64,000 bases of DNA from Vespa crabro (GCF_910589235.1 NC_060972.1:5226272-5290271); one strand, 5' to 3'; shown: positions 38,662 through 50,818, counted from the first letter of the stretch. Made by a program: numbers and translations. The notes: a model not told the origin generated them from the letters alone.

Positions 38662-38716
38662 GTGTGTACGTGTACGTGTACGTGTACGTGCACGTGCACG
38701 TGCACGTGCACGTATA
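38662..38716. repeat. (GTGTAC/GTGCAC)n hexanucleotide repeat with E-boxes
   Basis: About four GTGTAC units pass into about four GTGCAC units. The second half contains at least three overlapping CACGTG palindromes, the canonical bHLH E-box. The repeat is almost self-complementary. Confidence 0.93.
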
Positions 38717-39654
38717 CAAATGGACACAGCCGAGAGTACAGCCGTGGAGAAAGAGTACGGTTACTTCCCTCTCCAGATGACAACCGCCGTAAAATGCACT
38801 CCTCGTCGAGGCACGCGTGCGCGAGTATACCAGAATGAAACCAGGTGTCTTTTCAACTTCCAAAAATATATTACTGAAGCACGATATACACACTGAGAAG
38901 GAGACCTACCTTATGTAGACTCACAAATACTTTTTTGGAGTCACTCCAAAAACAGCATTCTTCTTTGTAACCGATGAAACGATAGAAGCATATCGACGAG
39001 CGCTCTTTTATACCCTTATTCTTAGTCGACAATTAATCCTACTTTTACACTTTTCTCTGTGAAATGATACCAACGAAAAAAAAAAGAAAAACTTTCTTCC
39101 TCTCATGAGAAAAGATATATAATAGGAGTGAAAGAAGTTTTGCTAATTTCTTTAATTATCTTTGCAGCTCTACCCTGACATTTTCAACAAATTTTCTTCT
39201 TCACTTTGTTACATTATTGACAGATGAACAAATTAGATTCGTAGAGAGTGAAAGTAAAGGCAGCTTTAAACGTGATTATGCATTTTGATCCATTAGGAAT
39301 TGAAATCAATTCAAAACTACCGCGTATTTGGGCGCGTTTTCATGGCGCCCGAAATACTCGCGGACAAATAAGTAACTACTACGAAGAGTCGACGAGGTTC
39401 TATGTAACCGCTTGCAGTTATCTTACAATTTTACATATTATATTAAACGACGAGTAACACCATCGCACGGGTTTTAGCGGAAACACTAAGAACGTTTAAT
39501 GTCATAAAGCTTATCTAGAAACGATAAGAATAATTAATATCGTAGAATGTAAGATAATAACGCAGAAATAAAACTATAATAATTTATGTCAATCTCTTTT
39601 TTCCTTCTTTCTTTTCTTTTTGTTTTCTCTTTTACTTTGTCTACCCTCCTCATT

Positions 39655-42600
39655 TCCTAATAAAATTTTAATTTCGTACTAATTTCCTCGTGTAATATCA
39701 ATATAAACGCACTTTTTCTACACTTTGACAGTTCGCAAATCAGTATTCTTTTGCACTCGGAACTGTGCACCTGGTGATTCTCTCTTCTAAAAGCTAAAGC
39801 TTATAAATTAAGATTTTCTGTAATTTTATAAAAATTTAAACGATTTTTATTGCACGCGGGATAGAATATAGTAATGTTTAAACAATAGTACATTTATTTT
39901 ACCATTAAAAAGACGGAAACAGACACGGGACTTAAAATAATTTTTATACAAACTTTTATTACTTTAAAATTTAATTTCGGAGTAGTTGCATCGAGTAATA
40001 TAATCATCAACGCCTTTATCTTCACTTTGACAGTTCGCGACGTAGTTCTCTCTTGCACAACGACCTGTGCACATCGTGATTCCCTTTTCTAAACGCTAAA
40101 GCTTATAAATTAATATTTTCGATAATTTTATAATTATTTCAACGATTTTTATTGCACGCGGGATAGGATAGAGTAATATTTAAACAATAGTTCAGTTATT
40201 TAAACATTAAAAAGTCTGAATCGCGAGATGGATTTGAAATATCTTTTAATAGAAACTTCTAGTACTTAAAAATTTTAATTTCGGAGCGGTTTTCTCTGGT
40301 AATATAAACATAAACGCACTTCTTCACGACTTTGACAGTTCGCGACTTAGTTTGCTCTTGCACTCCGACGTGTGCACTTCGTGATTCTCTTATCTAAACG
40401 CTAAAACTTATTAATTAATATTTTCTGTAATTTTATAATTATTTAAACGATTTTTATTGCACGCGGGATAGGATAGAGTAATATTTAAACAATAGTTCAG
40501 TTATTTAAACATTAAAAAGTCTGAATCGCGAGATGGATTTGAAATAATTTTAATAGAAACTTCTAGTACTTAAAAATTTTAATTTCGGAGCGGTTTTCTC
40601 TTGAGACATAAACATAAACACACTTTTTCACGACTTTGACAGTTCGCGACTTAGTTTGCTCTTGCCCTCCGACGTGTGCACTTCGTGTTTCTCTTTTCTA
40701 AACGCTAAAACTTATTAATTAATATTTTCTGTAATTTTATAATTATCTAAACGATTTTTATAGCACGCGTGATAGAATAGTTTAATATTTAAACATTAGT
40801 ACATTTATTTAAACAATAAAAAGTCTGAATCTCGCACGGAACTTAAAATTATTTTAATATAAACTTCTAGTACTTAAAAATTTTAATTTCGGAGCGGTTT
40901 TCTCTGGTAATATAAACATAAACGCACTTTCTCACGACTTTGACTGTTCGCGACTTAGTTTGCTCTTGCACTCCGAAGTGTGCACTTCGTGATTCTCTTT
41001 TCTAAACGCTAAAACTTATTAATTAATATTTTCTGTAATTTTATAATTATTTAAACGATTTTTATTGCACGCGGGATAGGATAGAGTAATATTTAAACAA
41101 TAGTTCAGTTATTTAAACATTAAAAAGTCTGAATCGCGAGATGGATTTGTAATAATTTTAATAGAAACTTCTAGTACTTAAAAATTTTAATTTCGGAGCG
41201 GTTTTCTCTTGAGACATAAACATAAACGCACTTTTTCACGACTTTGACAGTTCGCGACTTAGTTTTCACTGGAACTCCGACGTGTGCACTTCGTGATTCT
41301 CTTTTCTAAACGCTAAAACTTCTTAATTAACATTTTCGGTAATTTTATAATTATCTAAACGATTTCTATAGCACGCGTGATAGAATAGAGTAATATTTAA
41401 ACAATAGTTCATTTATTTAAACAATAAAAAGTCTGAATCGCCCGCGGAACTTAAAATAATTCTAATATAAACTTCTAGTACTTAAAAATTTTAATTTCGG
41501 AGCGGTTTTCTCTGGTATTATAAACATAAACGCACTTTTTCACGACTTTGACATCTCGCGACTTAGTTTGCTCTTGCACTCCGACGTGTGCACATCGTGA
41601 TTCTCTTTTCTAAACGCTAAAGATTGTAAATTAATATTTTCGGTAATTTTATAATTATCTACACGGTTTTTATAGCTCGCGGGATAGAATAGAGTATTAT
41701 TTAAACAATAGTTCATTTATTTAAACAATAAAAAGTCTGAATCGCCCGCGGAACTTAAAATAATTCTAATATAAACTTCTAGTACTTAAAAATTTTAATT
41801 TCGGAGCGGTTTTCTCTGGTATTATAAACATAAACGCACTTTTTCACGACTTTGACATCTCGCGACTTAGTTTGCTCTTGCACTCCGACGTGTGCACATC
41901 GTGATTCTCTTTTCTAAACGCTAAAGATTGTAAATTAATATTTTCGGTAATTTTATAATTATCTACACGGTTTTTATAGCTCGCGGGATAGAATAGCGTA
42001 TTATTTAAACAATAGTTCATTTATTTAAACATTAAAAAGTCTGAATCGCGAGATGGATTTGAAATAATTTTAATAGAAACTTCTAGTACTTAAAAATTTT
42101 AATTTCGGAGCGGTTTTCTCTTGTGACATAAACATAAACGCACTTATACACGACTTTGACAGCTCGCGACTTAGTTTGCTCTTGCACTCCGACGTGTGCA
42201 CATCGTGATTCTCTTTTCTAAACGCTAAAGATTGTAAATTAATATTTTCGGTAATTTTATAATTATCTACACGGTTTTTATACCACGCGGGATAGAATAG
42301 AGTATTATTTAAACAATAGTTCATTTATTTAAACAATAAAAACTCTGAATCGCGCGCGGGACTTAAAATAATTCTAATATAAACTTCTAGTACTTAAAAA
42401 TTTTAATTTCGGAGCGGTTTTCTCTTGAGGCATAAACATAAACACACTTTTTCACGACTTTGACAGTTCGCGACTTAGTTTGCTCTTGCACTCCGACGTG
42501 TGCACTTCGTGATTCTCTTTTCTAAACGCTAACGATTGTAAATTAATATTTTCGGTAATTTTATAATTATCTACACGGTTTTTATAGCTCGTGGAATAGA

Positions 42601-43390
42601 ATAGAGTATTATTTAAACAATAGTTCATTTATTTAAACAATAAAAACTCTGAATCGCGCGCGGGACTTAAAATTATTCTAATATAAACTTCTAGTACTTA
42701 AAAATTTTAATTTCGGAGCGGTTTTCTCTTGTGACATAAACATAAACGCACTTATACACGACTTTGACAGCTCGCGACTTAGTTTGCTCTTGCACTCCGA
42801 CGTGTGCACTTCGTGATTCTCTTTTCTAAACGCTAACGATTGTAAATTAATATTTTCGGTAATTTTATAATTATCTACACGGTTTTTATAGCTCGTGGAA
42901 TAGAATAGAGTATTATTTAAACAATAGTTCATTTATTTAAACAATAAAAACTCTGAATCGCGCGCGGGACTTAAAATTGTTCTAATATAAACTTCTAGTA
43001 CTTAAAAATTTTAATTTCGGAGGGGTTTTCTCTTGTGACATAAACATAAACGCACTTATACACGACTTTGACAGCTCGCGACTTAGTTTGCTCTTGCACT
43101 CCGACGTGTGCACTTCGTGATTCTCTTTTCTAAACGCTAAAGATTAGTAATTTATATTTTCGGTAATTTTATAATTATTTAAACGATTTTTATTGCACGC
43201 GGGATAGAATAGATTAATATTTAAACAATTGTTCATTTATTTAAATATTGAAAAGTCTGAATCGCGTGCGGATCTAAAATTAAGTTTAATATAAACTTCT
43301 ATTACTTTAAAAATTTTATTTCGGATTAGTTGCCTAATATTTAAACAATAATACATTTATTTAAACATTGAAAATTCGAAATCCCGATTA
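39655..43390. repeat. Subtelomeric satellite, 304-base monomers, about 12 copies
   Basis: The landmark CTTCTAGTAC recurs at 40256, 40560, 40864, 41168, 41472, 41776, 42080, 42384, 42688 and 42992, with a diverged copy at 43296: every interval is exactly 304 bases. A further diverged copy begins 303 bases before the first. Each monomer has an AT-rich half (GGAGCGGTTTTCTCT, TATTTAAACAATAGTTCA) and a more mixed part (CACGACTTTGACAG, CGACGTGTGCACTTCGTG). At least two sub-types are interspersed: GCGAGATGGATTTG (40.2, 40.5, 41.1, 42.0 kb) and CGCGCGGGACTTAAAA. The outermost copies are the most diverged, as usual in satellites kept uniform by unequal exchange. No coding capacity. Confidence 0.97.
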
Positions 43391-43433
43391 TTGAATCATT
43401 TCTCCTTTGTCTTTCGACCTGTACGCATCTAAA

Positions 43434-43678
43434 ATGTCAGGATGTCTTCGCTGCAAGTATCAACGTATCTTAAGGTAAATATATTTTTATATCTTACATT
43501 TCTGTAGTAATTTATACTGTTTCTTATTATAACCATGTTATTATTAATTTTGTTTTTATTTTGTTTTTTCAGTACGTCATTGCAAACTCTCGGGAACCAA
43601 CGATGTTATCTTGTATTGCTTAAATATGAATATCGCAAAGTAGAAGCAGTGTTTGTTCGTTCGCGTTTCGCGATTTAA
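43434..43678 (+). CDS. Possible tiny two-exon gene or element fragment
   Basis: Just beyond the 304-base satellite an ATG (43434) opens 13 codons ending AAG|GTAAAT (donor GT 43475-43476). A 98-base intron ends in TTTTTTCAG (AG 43571-43572), and the frame then runs to TAA at 43676-43678. The product would be 48 residues, starting MSGCLRCKYQRIL and ending VEAVFVRSRFAI. Both splice sites are good and the phase closes, but the peptide matches nothing I know and the length allows chance. It may instead be the leader of a mobile element, since GTCAGTGTTTGTTCG-like words recur downstream. Confidence 0.2.
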
Positions 43679-45290
43679 AAAGCAAAAGTTTTTGCAACGT
43701 CTGCGTGCAATGCAGTCGTTAGAGTCAGTGTTTGTTCGCAATTAATTAATTTTTTAACAGTCGCATAGGCTGTATTTATAAAGTCAGTAGAGTTTCGCGA
43801 ATTAAATTCAGTGACCGTTCGTTAAAAAATAACTATCGCGATATAGAGTCAGTGCATCATTGAAGATATTCCTGATGAACTTTGATGTCGACCTACCTAG
43901 TTTGCAACCACATACGGATCGTCCTCTCTCAATCTCGACCTGAACGAGTGTTTTGGAGCCATCGCAGAACTTCTTAAGTAGTGAGTGAATTTTTAAGTCC
44001 CTCCAATCACTCAATCATGTCGAGGACGAAAGGTCCGAATCGGCACGGGTGATTGGTTGTAATTAATTAGTAGAAGAGCATTGAGTGACCACGAGTAAAT
44101 TTCTTCGGAGATTTACTCGTGAATGGTTTCTTAGTTTTTCATTTATTTATTAGATTAGGATAGAGTCTTCTTGCTCAAACGCGTTTATAATTATTTGAGA
44201 TTTTGAATATTTTAATACATTTTTAAATATTTTACTCGCACGGAAATATGTAAAGAATCGATATTCATACGTTCTAATAAAGAACGAGTAAGAAGACACT
44301 CGCGATGGATAGTCTCTGGATTACAAACGAAACTATGGATGATTTTATTACAATAATTAAAATATTCGTTTGTAAGAAGGAACGTCCAAGGGTTTGCTTT
44401 ATATTTTTAAATAATTATTAATTAAATATTTAATCGATTTAAATTGATAGAAAAAAGTCTCGATAGAGTCATTGGTTTTGAAAGAGAAAAATCGAGTAGA
44501 GTGATTGCTAAAAAACAAAGAGACGTAGTCCGTAAGCCTAGATGATAAATTAATTATTTTTTAGCTCAGGATTTTCAGCAATTAATATACTATTATCTAA
44601 TTTCTAATTTTTTTATAATTAATATCTAATTTCTCCCACTCTGCGAAAAAGTATCTTTCGAAAGGATAATAATAAGTTTTCAGATTCGTTATGGTTGTAT
44701 TAGGGTTTTCTTTCATATCTTAGAATTTGGAATCAAATTTTGTCGTTACAGTTTTAGAGTGATAATCGATTAGGTTGAGGCACGAAGCAAAGAAGAGGCT
44801 ATATGCCGAAGATAACATGGCTCAAGAAGACAACTATTAGGCTATTGAGTTATTTTCGAAGGTTCACTGGGAACTTTCGAGAATGGCTCTTAGTTTTACC
44901 ATGTTAATATTTTAATTTTACCATGTTGTCACTCAAAATGCTCTTATGGTGATGGGTGTAGGGGTGTAAATTTAAAAAACTGAGACGAAGTAACTTTCCG
45001 TAAATAATATTCCCACATTGCCACGCGTACGCGAATAGGATTATTTCATATTTTATGCCTTTTTAATATTAAACTGTTTTTTAAAACTTGATTGAATTTA
45101 TGATTCTAGTTTAATAAAATCAAATTTTACGTTAAAGTCGATTGATAAATTTAGCACATTTTTTTCTTTTCTAAAGTTCAATTAAATTCATAATTTTATT
45201 TTAATAAAATCGAGTTCTATATTAAAATCACATATCTATGAAATGTAAAAGTAATATAATATTTCTTTAGATCAGTATTCAGAATTTTTC
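43679..45290. other. AT-rich subtelomeric DNA, no gene recognised
   Basis: Mostly unique-looking AT-rich sequence. CAGTGTTTGTTCG-like words recur at 43650-43860. A 68-codon minus frame at 43808-44014 lacks an ATG and is not recognised. The segment could include decayed mobile DNA, but I see no diagnostic domain or terminal repeat. Confidence 0.4.
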
Positions 45291-46040
45291 ATTCTTTTTT
45301 CATTAATATTTTTTTTTTCTTACCTATTAAGTTTAATTAAATTAAATTCAGAATTTTATCGTTCGTATAATTAATATACATATATACATATTCTTTCGTT
45401 TTCCTTATTTCTTTTCAGCTAGCTCTAAGTTGTGGGAACGCGAACACGGGAAGGAATAATTAATAAATAGGATTATCTTAACATTTAAACAATGTACGAT
45501 ATACGTAAAGTATAATTAATTAATATTTAAACAATAAGATATTCTTAGCAACGTTATAAAAATCATATGCATGTATTGTCATTTACTATCGATTAATAGA
45601 TATAATAATATTTTTTTCAGAGAGAATAATATTTATTTATATTAATCGTTTATTTTTCTTAAGTTTAATCAAATTAAATTTAGCATTTTATCGTTCGTAT
45701 AATTAATTTATATATATATTAATTCTTTTTTCTTTCCTTATTTCTTTTCAGCTAGGTCTGGGTCGTGGGATCGCGAACACGTGAGGGAATAATTAATTAA
45801 TATTTAAATAATAGGATATTCTTAGCAACGTTATAGAGAACACGTACATATATTATTATATATTATCGATTAATAAATATAATATTTCTTTCAGAGAGAA
45901 TAATATTTATTTATATCTGTGTTCAGAATATTTCATTTCTTTTTAATTAATCTTTTACTTTTCTTATGTTTAATCAAATTAAATTCAGCATTTTATCGTT
46001 CGTATAAATACTGTCATTTCTATTTTTTCTTATTTACCGT
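45290..46040. repeat. Three degenerate copies of an AT-rich unit of about 305-332 bases
   Basis: The words TTTTATCGTTCGTATAA recur at 45354, 45686 and 45991. Two of the copies also contain TTTCTTTTCAGCTAG followed by a GTGGGA(A/T)CGCGAACACG block and ATTCTTAGCAACGTTATA. Identity is moderate, suggesting an old tandem duplication. Confidence 0.8.
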
Positions 46041-46049
46041 CATTAATTA

Positions 46050-48066
46050 TCCTCTATATATATCTCGGCTGGAACTCATGGGTGTGTACCTCTGTGTGGG
46101 TTGCTGTCTCAGAATCTTATAGAGCTGCTTCTCTTTTCTTCTCTTTCTGCGGCTCTCTTTTTTATTTCATATTTCTCATTTTTATTTATTATTATTAATT
46201 ATGATTTATAAGTATCGGGTGGGACCCATGGGAGGGGCCAATGGGTGTGGGCCTCTGTGCGGGTTGCTCTCTCAGCATCTTATAGAGCTGCTTCTTTTTT
46301 CTTCTGTTTTTGGGGCACTCTTTCCTATTTCATATTTTTCATTCTTATTTACTATTATTAATTATGATTTATTAGTCTCGGGTGGGACCCATGGGATGGG
46401 GACATGGGTGTGGGCCTCTGTGCGGGTTGTTGTCTCAGCATCGTGTAGAGCAGCTTCTATTTTCTTATCTTTCTGCAGCTAACTTTTCTATCTAATATTT
46501 TTCTTCTTTAATTATGTTTTTAATTATGTTTTTAATTATGTTATTAATATGTTATTAATATGTTATTTCTTTTTATTATGTCTTCTTAGAATTTAATTAT
46601 GTTATTTCCTTTTAATTATGTTTTTATGTTTTTAGGTTTGTTATTAATATATTTTTATTAATTTTAATTTTTAAGCATTAGGTAGGACCCATGAAATGAA
46701 GAGGACTGTTCTTTCAGCATTATTATGTTTTATTTTATATATTCTTTTCTTTTTCTTATTTTCCTCTTAACTTCTTTTTTTCCAGGATAGAGATTCACCT
46801 GCGGTCGGATGCGTCATCCTAGCATGACATGGATTCATCATCGATTTTTACGCGCGAATACGGGCAGGATAGGAGAACACTCGCACGCTTGTCGGCAAGC
46901 ACAGGCGTGGGTGTTTGCGGGCGCGACTAAATTTCGTTTGATTGTTCGAATCGAAAACGCGAATTTAGAGTAGAGTCACCGTTTTTCTAACACTCACGTG
47001 AATGAACGCGGGCGCGACTTAAAAGTCCTACCGGGGACTTCGTTTAAATTTGCTCGAATATTCGATTAGATTACCTCGCGAACGCGTTTTTTAGAGTAGA
47101 GTCACCGTTTTCCGAACACTTGCGTGGGTGTCCGGGCGCGATTAAAAGTCCTATCATGGACTTCGTTTTAGTGTTGAAATTCGGGGTGCGCGAACGGTTT
47201 ACCTTGTAGTGCTGTACATAGCTAGCTGATGTTATGATAATCCTCATATTTGGTAGCGGGGCGGAAATCCCGACAAATATCATGGAAAGTCTAAATATCG
47301 GTTAGCATATGTCACTTTGGATTTCAACTTAGAATCACCGTTATTATCTAACACTCACGTGAGTGTTCGCGTGCGCGATTAAAAGTCCTACCGGGGACTT
47401 CGTTTTGTTTCCTCGAATATTCGATTAGTTTATTTAGAGTAGAGTCACCGTTTTTCGAACAATTGCGTGGGTGTCCGGGCGCGATTAAAAGTCCTATCAT
47501 GGACTTCGTTGTAATGTTGAAATTCGGGGTGCGCTTCGGATTTCAACTTAGAGTCACCGTTTTTCTAACACTCACGTGAATGTTCGCTTGCGCGATTCAA
47601 AGTCCTACCGGGGACTTTGTTTTATTTCTTCGACATTTCGATTAGATTACTTCGCGAATTTGGATAGGACAGTAGAATCTACGTAATTATAACACACGTG
47701 AGTGTCGCGAACGCGATTAATGCGCTTTGATTGTTCGAAATTCGGAAGCACGTATTTAGATGTGCTTAATAATCCGTTATGCCCGAGGCGAGGGTGTTGA
47801 ACGGTAAAGCTCTCTGTAAGTGGGGTCCCTGTAGCTGAGGCTAGATACCTCCTGTTAGCTAAGTCGCCCTAAATATCCGAAGCGGAAGGCATAAGGGATC
47901 GGTATCGCGGAACGCGGATTTTAGAGTAAAGTAGAGTCACCGTTAGCTCGTGGGTCTCCACATGCAGCAACCTCCACGTGGTGAGACCTGGGTCGTTAAT
48001 ACTTGCAAAGTTTAATTATAAATCTTATAATGCAAGTATTATCGAGCGAATGGCTGCATATTGTAT
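46050..48066. repeat. Subtelomeric duplicated block, copy A
   Basis: Shares an ordered series of segments with 48222-49530. The series is: the GGGTGGGACCCATGGGAGGG unit (present as tandem copies at 46217 and 46380, 163 bases apart, plus a degenerate one near 46065), an AT-rich stretch, a GC-richer segment with GCGCGAATACGGG, several TAGAGTCACCGTT modules each followed by a short AAGTCC...GGACTT hairpin, then a foldable segment at 47767-48066. Here the hairpin modules are expanded (TCACCGTT at about 46976, 47102, 47335, 47445 and 47553). Looks non-coding. Confidence 0.85.
47774..48041 (+). other. Foldable segment, copy A (possible structured RNA)
   Basis: CCGTTATGCC (47774-47783) can pair with GGCATAAGGG (47888-47897) at nine of ten positions. 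Further along, TAATACTTGCA (47997-48007) and TGCAAGTATTA (48031-48041) form a perfect 11-base inverted repeat. The same elements occur in copy B with substitutions that keep pairing. Whether it is transcribed is unknown. Confidence 0.35.
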
Positions 48067-48221
48067 TACTTTTCCATAATTTTTTTAATCTAATTCCAAC
48101 TAAACATTAACATATTTCCATCTTATATAGCTAATAATACTTCGAAAGAAGAAATATCACAGAATTTATTGTACAATAATTTCTTAGACAAACTAAAAGG
48201 AAATTTTTCTATCACACTTTT

Positions 48222-49530
48222 TTGTCCGCTGTTATTTCTATTTATTCTTATTTACTTTCATTAATTATCCTTTGTGTATTTCGGGTGGGACCCATGGGAG
48301 GGGCCTGTGGGCGAGGGCTTCTGTGCGGGTTGCTGTCACAGCATCATATAAAACTGTTTCTCTTGCCTTATCTTTTTTGGGGTCTATATTCTTTTCTTTC
48401 TGGGGCTATCTTTTTACTTTCTCCGGCTCTCCTTTCTGTCTCATATTCTTTTTTTTTGAATTATGTTTTCAATTATGTTATTATTATGTTATTTCCTTTT
48501 AATTATGTATTCTTAATATTTATTTATGTTGTTTCTTTCTAATTATGTATTTAATTGTTTGTTTAATTATGTGTTTAATTATGTGTTTATATTTTTAATT
48601 ATGTTTTTAATCTATTTTTATTAATTATAATTTCTAAGCTTTATGTAAGTCCGATGTAATGGTGCATGCTGCTTCTCTTTTCTTTTTCTAGGTCTCTTAT
48701 CTAATCATATATATTTATTTTCTATTTGTATTTTATATATGTATATATATATTATTTTGTTTCATATATATTTTTGTTTTATTATTTCCTCTTTATCTTT
48801 TTCTTTTACAGTATAGGTCATCGAGGGATAGGTTCATCAGCGACCGGATGATTCGTCACATGGCGGGTTTCATCATCGATTTCTATGCGCGAATACGGGA
48901 AGGATAGGAAGAACACTGGCGCGCGTGTCGGCGGGCACAGGCGTTGGTGTTCTCGGGCGCGAGTAAACTTCGTTTGATAGTTCGAATCGAAAACGCGAAT
49001 TCTAGAGTAGAGTCATCGTTCTTCTAACACTCGCGTGGGTGTTCGGGCGCGATTAAAGGTCCTACCGTGGACTTCGTTTTGATTTCTTTAAAATCTCGAT
49101 GGGGGTACTTCGCGAATTTCGGCTTAACAGTAGAATCTACGTAATTATAACACACACGTGAGTGTCGCGACGCGATTAGTATTTCTAAGGAGTGCGCTTT
49201 GTTTGTTCGAAATTCGGAAAGCACGAATTCGGATGTGCTTAATAACCCGTTATGTCTGAAGCGGACGGTGCTAATGGTGGAGCTATCTGTAAGAGGTGTG
49301 TAGTAGCTAAGCTACACATACCCTGTTAGTTAAGAAGCCAATGCATTGAAGCGGAAAGGTATGGCGGATCGGTATCGCGGAACGCGGATTTTAGAGTAGA
49401 GTCACCGTTAGCCCGTGGGTCTCCAATTGCAGCAACCTCCACGTGGTGGGACCTGGGTCGTTAATACTTGCAAAGTCTAATTGTAAATCATATAACGCAA
49501 GTATTATCGGGCGAATGGCTGCATGTCTTT
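48222..49530. repeat. Subtelomeric duplicated block, copy B
   Basis: Second copy of the block at 46050-48066, shorter because it has fewer TAGAGTCACCGTT/hairpin modules. GGGTGGGACCCATGGGAGGG starts at 48283. The segments around 48812-48965 and 49380-49527 align closely to copy A with substitutions and small gaps, so the duplication is not recent. Confidence 0.85.
49247..49506 (+). other. Foldable segment, copy B (possible structured RNA)
   Basis: CCGTTATGTC (49247-49256) can pair with GGTATGGCGG (49358-49367) at all ten positions if G-U pairs are allowed. Inside is TGTGTAG (49297-49303) with CTACACA (49312-49318). TAATACTTGC (49462-49471) and GCAAGTATTA (49497-49506) form the terminal inverted repeat. 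Confidence 0.35.
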
Positions 49531-49711
49531 ATCCGACTTAAACATTTTTTCATTTCATATCTTACTAAACGTTAATATACTTTTATTTTACTTAGCTATT
49601 TATGTTAGAATACATAAAGATAAGAGTAGATGTTAAAGAATTTTTAAATAATTTCTTAGAAAAATATATTGAAAAGTTTTTAATTGTCTTAATAATTTAA
49701 TTAAACAATAT

Positions 49712-50818
49712 GACATTTCGTAAAGCGTTTCATAGCTCTTAAAACGCGTTAGATAAAATTGCTGTCTTTCGCTCTTTCTTGTTCGGAACTTCTAAGAAGA
49801 AGGAACACTGGAAGTACGATACGAGATACTACAAACTTTTCGACGTTTACATCTCGGAGTACGAAAGTAGACTGACGTGGTATCTCGTATCGTCCTTCGA
49901 ATGGTCCTTTCTTGTTGTCATTATCGATCGACGAAGGTTCACTGAAAACTATTTTATCTAACGCATCTTACGTGCTATGAAACGCTTTACGAAATGTAAA
50001 ATTATTTAATTATTGTCTCATCTTACTACGAGTATATGTACATTGTTTAAATAATTATAAAATGACTGTGTCTATATGATGAGTGAATGTACCTGTACGG
50101 AGAGATATCATTTCGACGTTTACACCACGGAGAACGAAAGGTGACTGACGTAGTATCTCGTATCGACCTTCGAATGGTCCTTTCTTGTTGTCATTATCGA
50201 TCGACGAAGGTTCACTGAAAACTATTTAATCTAACGCATCTTACGTGCTATGAAACGCTTTACGAAATGTAAAATTATTTAATTAATGTCTCATCGTACT
50301 ACGAGTGTATGTACATTGTTTAAATAATTATAAAATGACTGTGTCTATATGACGAGTGAATGTAGCGGTAAGGAAAGATATCATTTCGACGTTTACACCT
50401 CGGAGTACGAAAGGAGACTGACGTGGTATCTCGTATCGACCTTCGAATGGTCCTTTCTTGTTGTCATTATCGATCGACGAAGGTTCACTGAAAACTATTT
50501 AATCTAACCCATCTTACGTGCTATGAAACGCTTTACGAAATGTAAAATTATTTAATTATTGTCTCATCTTACTACGAGTATATGTACATTGTTTAAATAA
50601 TTATAAAATGACTGTGTCTATATGATGAGTGAATGTACCTGTACGGAGAGATATCATTTCGACGTTTACACCACGGAGAACGAAAGGTGACTGACGTGGT
50701 ATCTCGTATCGTCCTTCGAATGGTCCTTTCTTGTTGTCATTATCGATCGACGAAGGTTCACTGAAAACTATTTTATCTAACGCATCTTACGTGCTATGAA
50801 ACGCTTTACGAAATGTAA
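49712..50818. mobile_element. Foldback (TIR) element amplified as a 273-base tandem
   Basis: The left end (ACATTTCGTAAAGCGTTTCATAG, abbreviated here to its first part CATTTCGTAAAGCG) is the reverse complement of a sequence ending CGCTTTACGAAATGT that occurs at about 49998, 50271, 50544 and 50817. Pairing continues inward through GTTAGATAAAAT/ATTTTATCTAAC and again at GATACGAGATAC/GTATCTCGTATC. The first about 290 bases are therefore one large imperfect palindrome, as in non-autonomous foldback or MITE elements. The landmark CGACGTTTAC recurs at 49841, 50114, 50387 and 50660, exactly 273 bases apart, so the right arm plus a spacer was tandemly amplified. No transposase is present and no clear target duplication was found. 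Confidence 0.75.

Larger units (their letters stand above)
30818..39654. other. Intergenic or 5' flanking DNA, no gene recognised
   Basis: Mostly AT-rich unique sequence with microsatellites at 31735-31765, 32082-32120, 33001-33047, 35232-35268, 36173-36200, 37055-37093, 37315-37353 and 38662-38716, plus inverted repeats at 33508-33568 and 34911-34936. A GC-richer patch at about 37,540-37,800 could be a promoter or untranslated exon, but no splice-compatible coding exon was found. Confidence 0.6.

Noticed and set aside
43808..44014. 68-codon minus frame
   Set aside because: No ATG start, stop directly upstream and no recognised domain. Perhaps mobile-element debris, but not supportable.
46050..49530. 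LTR retrotransposon with the two duplicated blocks as LTRs
   Set aside because: The blocks are almost adjacent, differ in length, contain internal tandem modules and enclose no gag or pol coding sequence.
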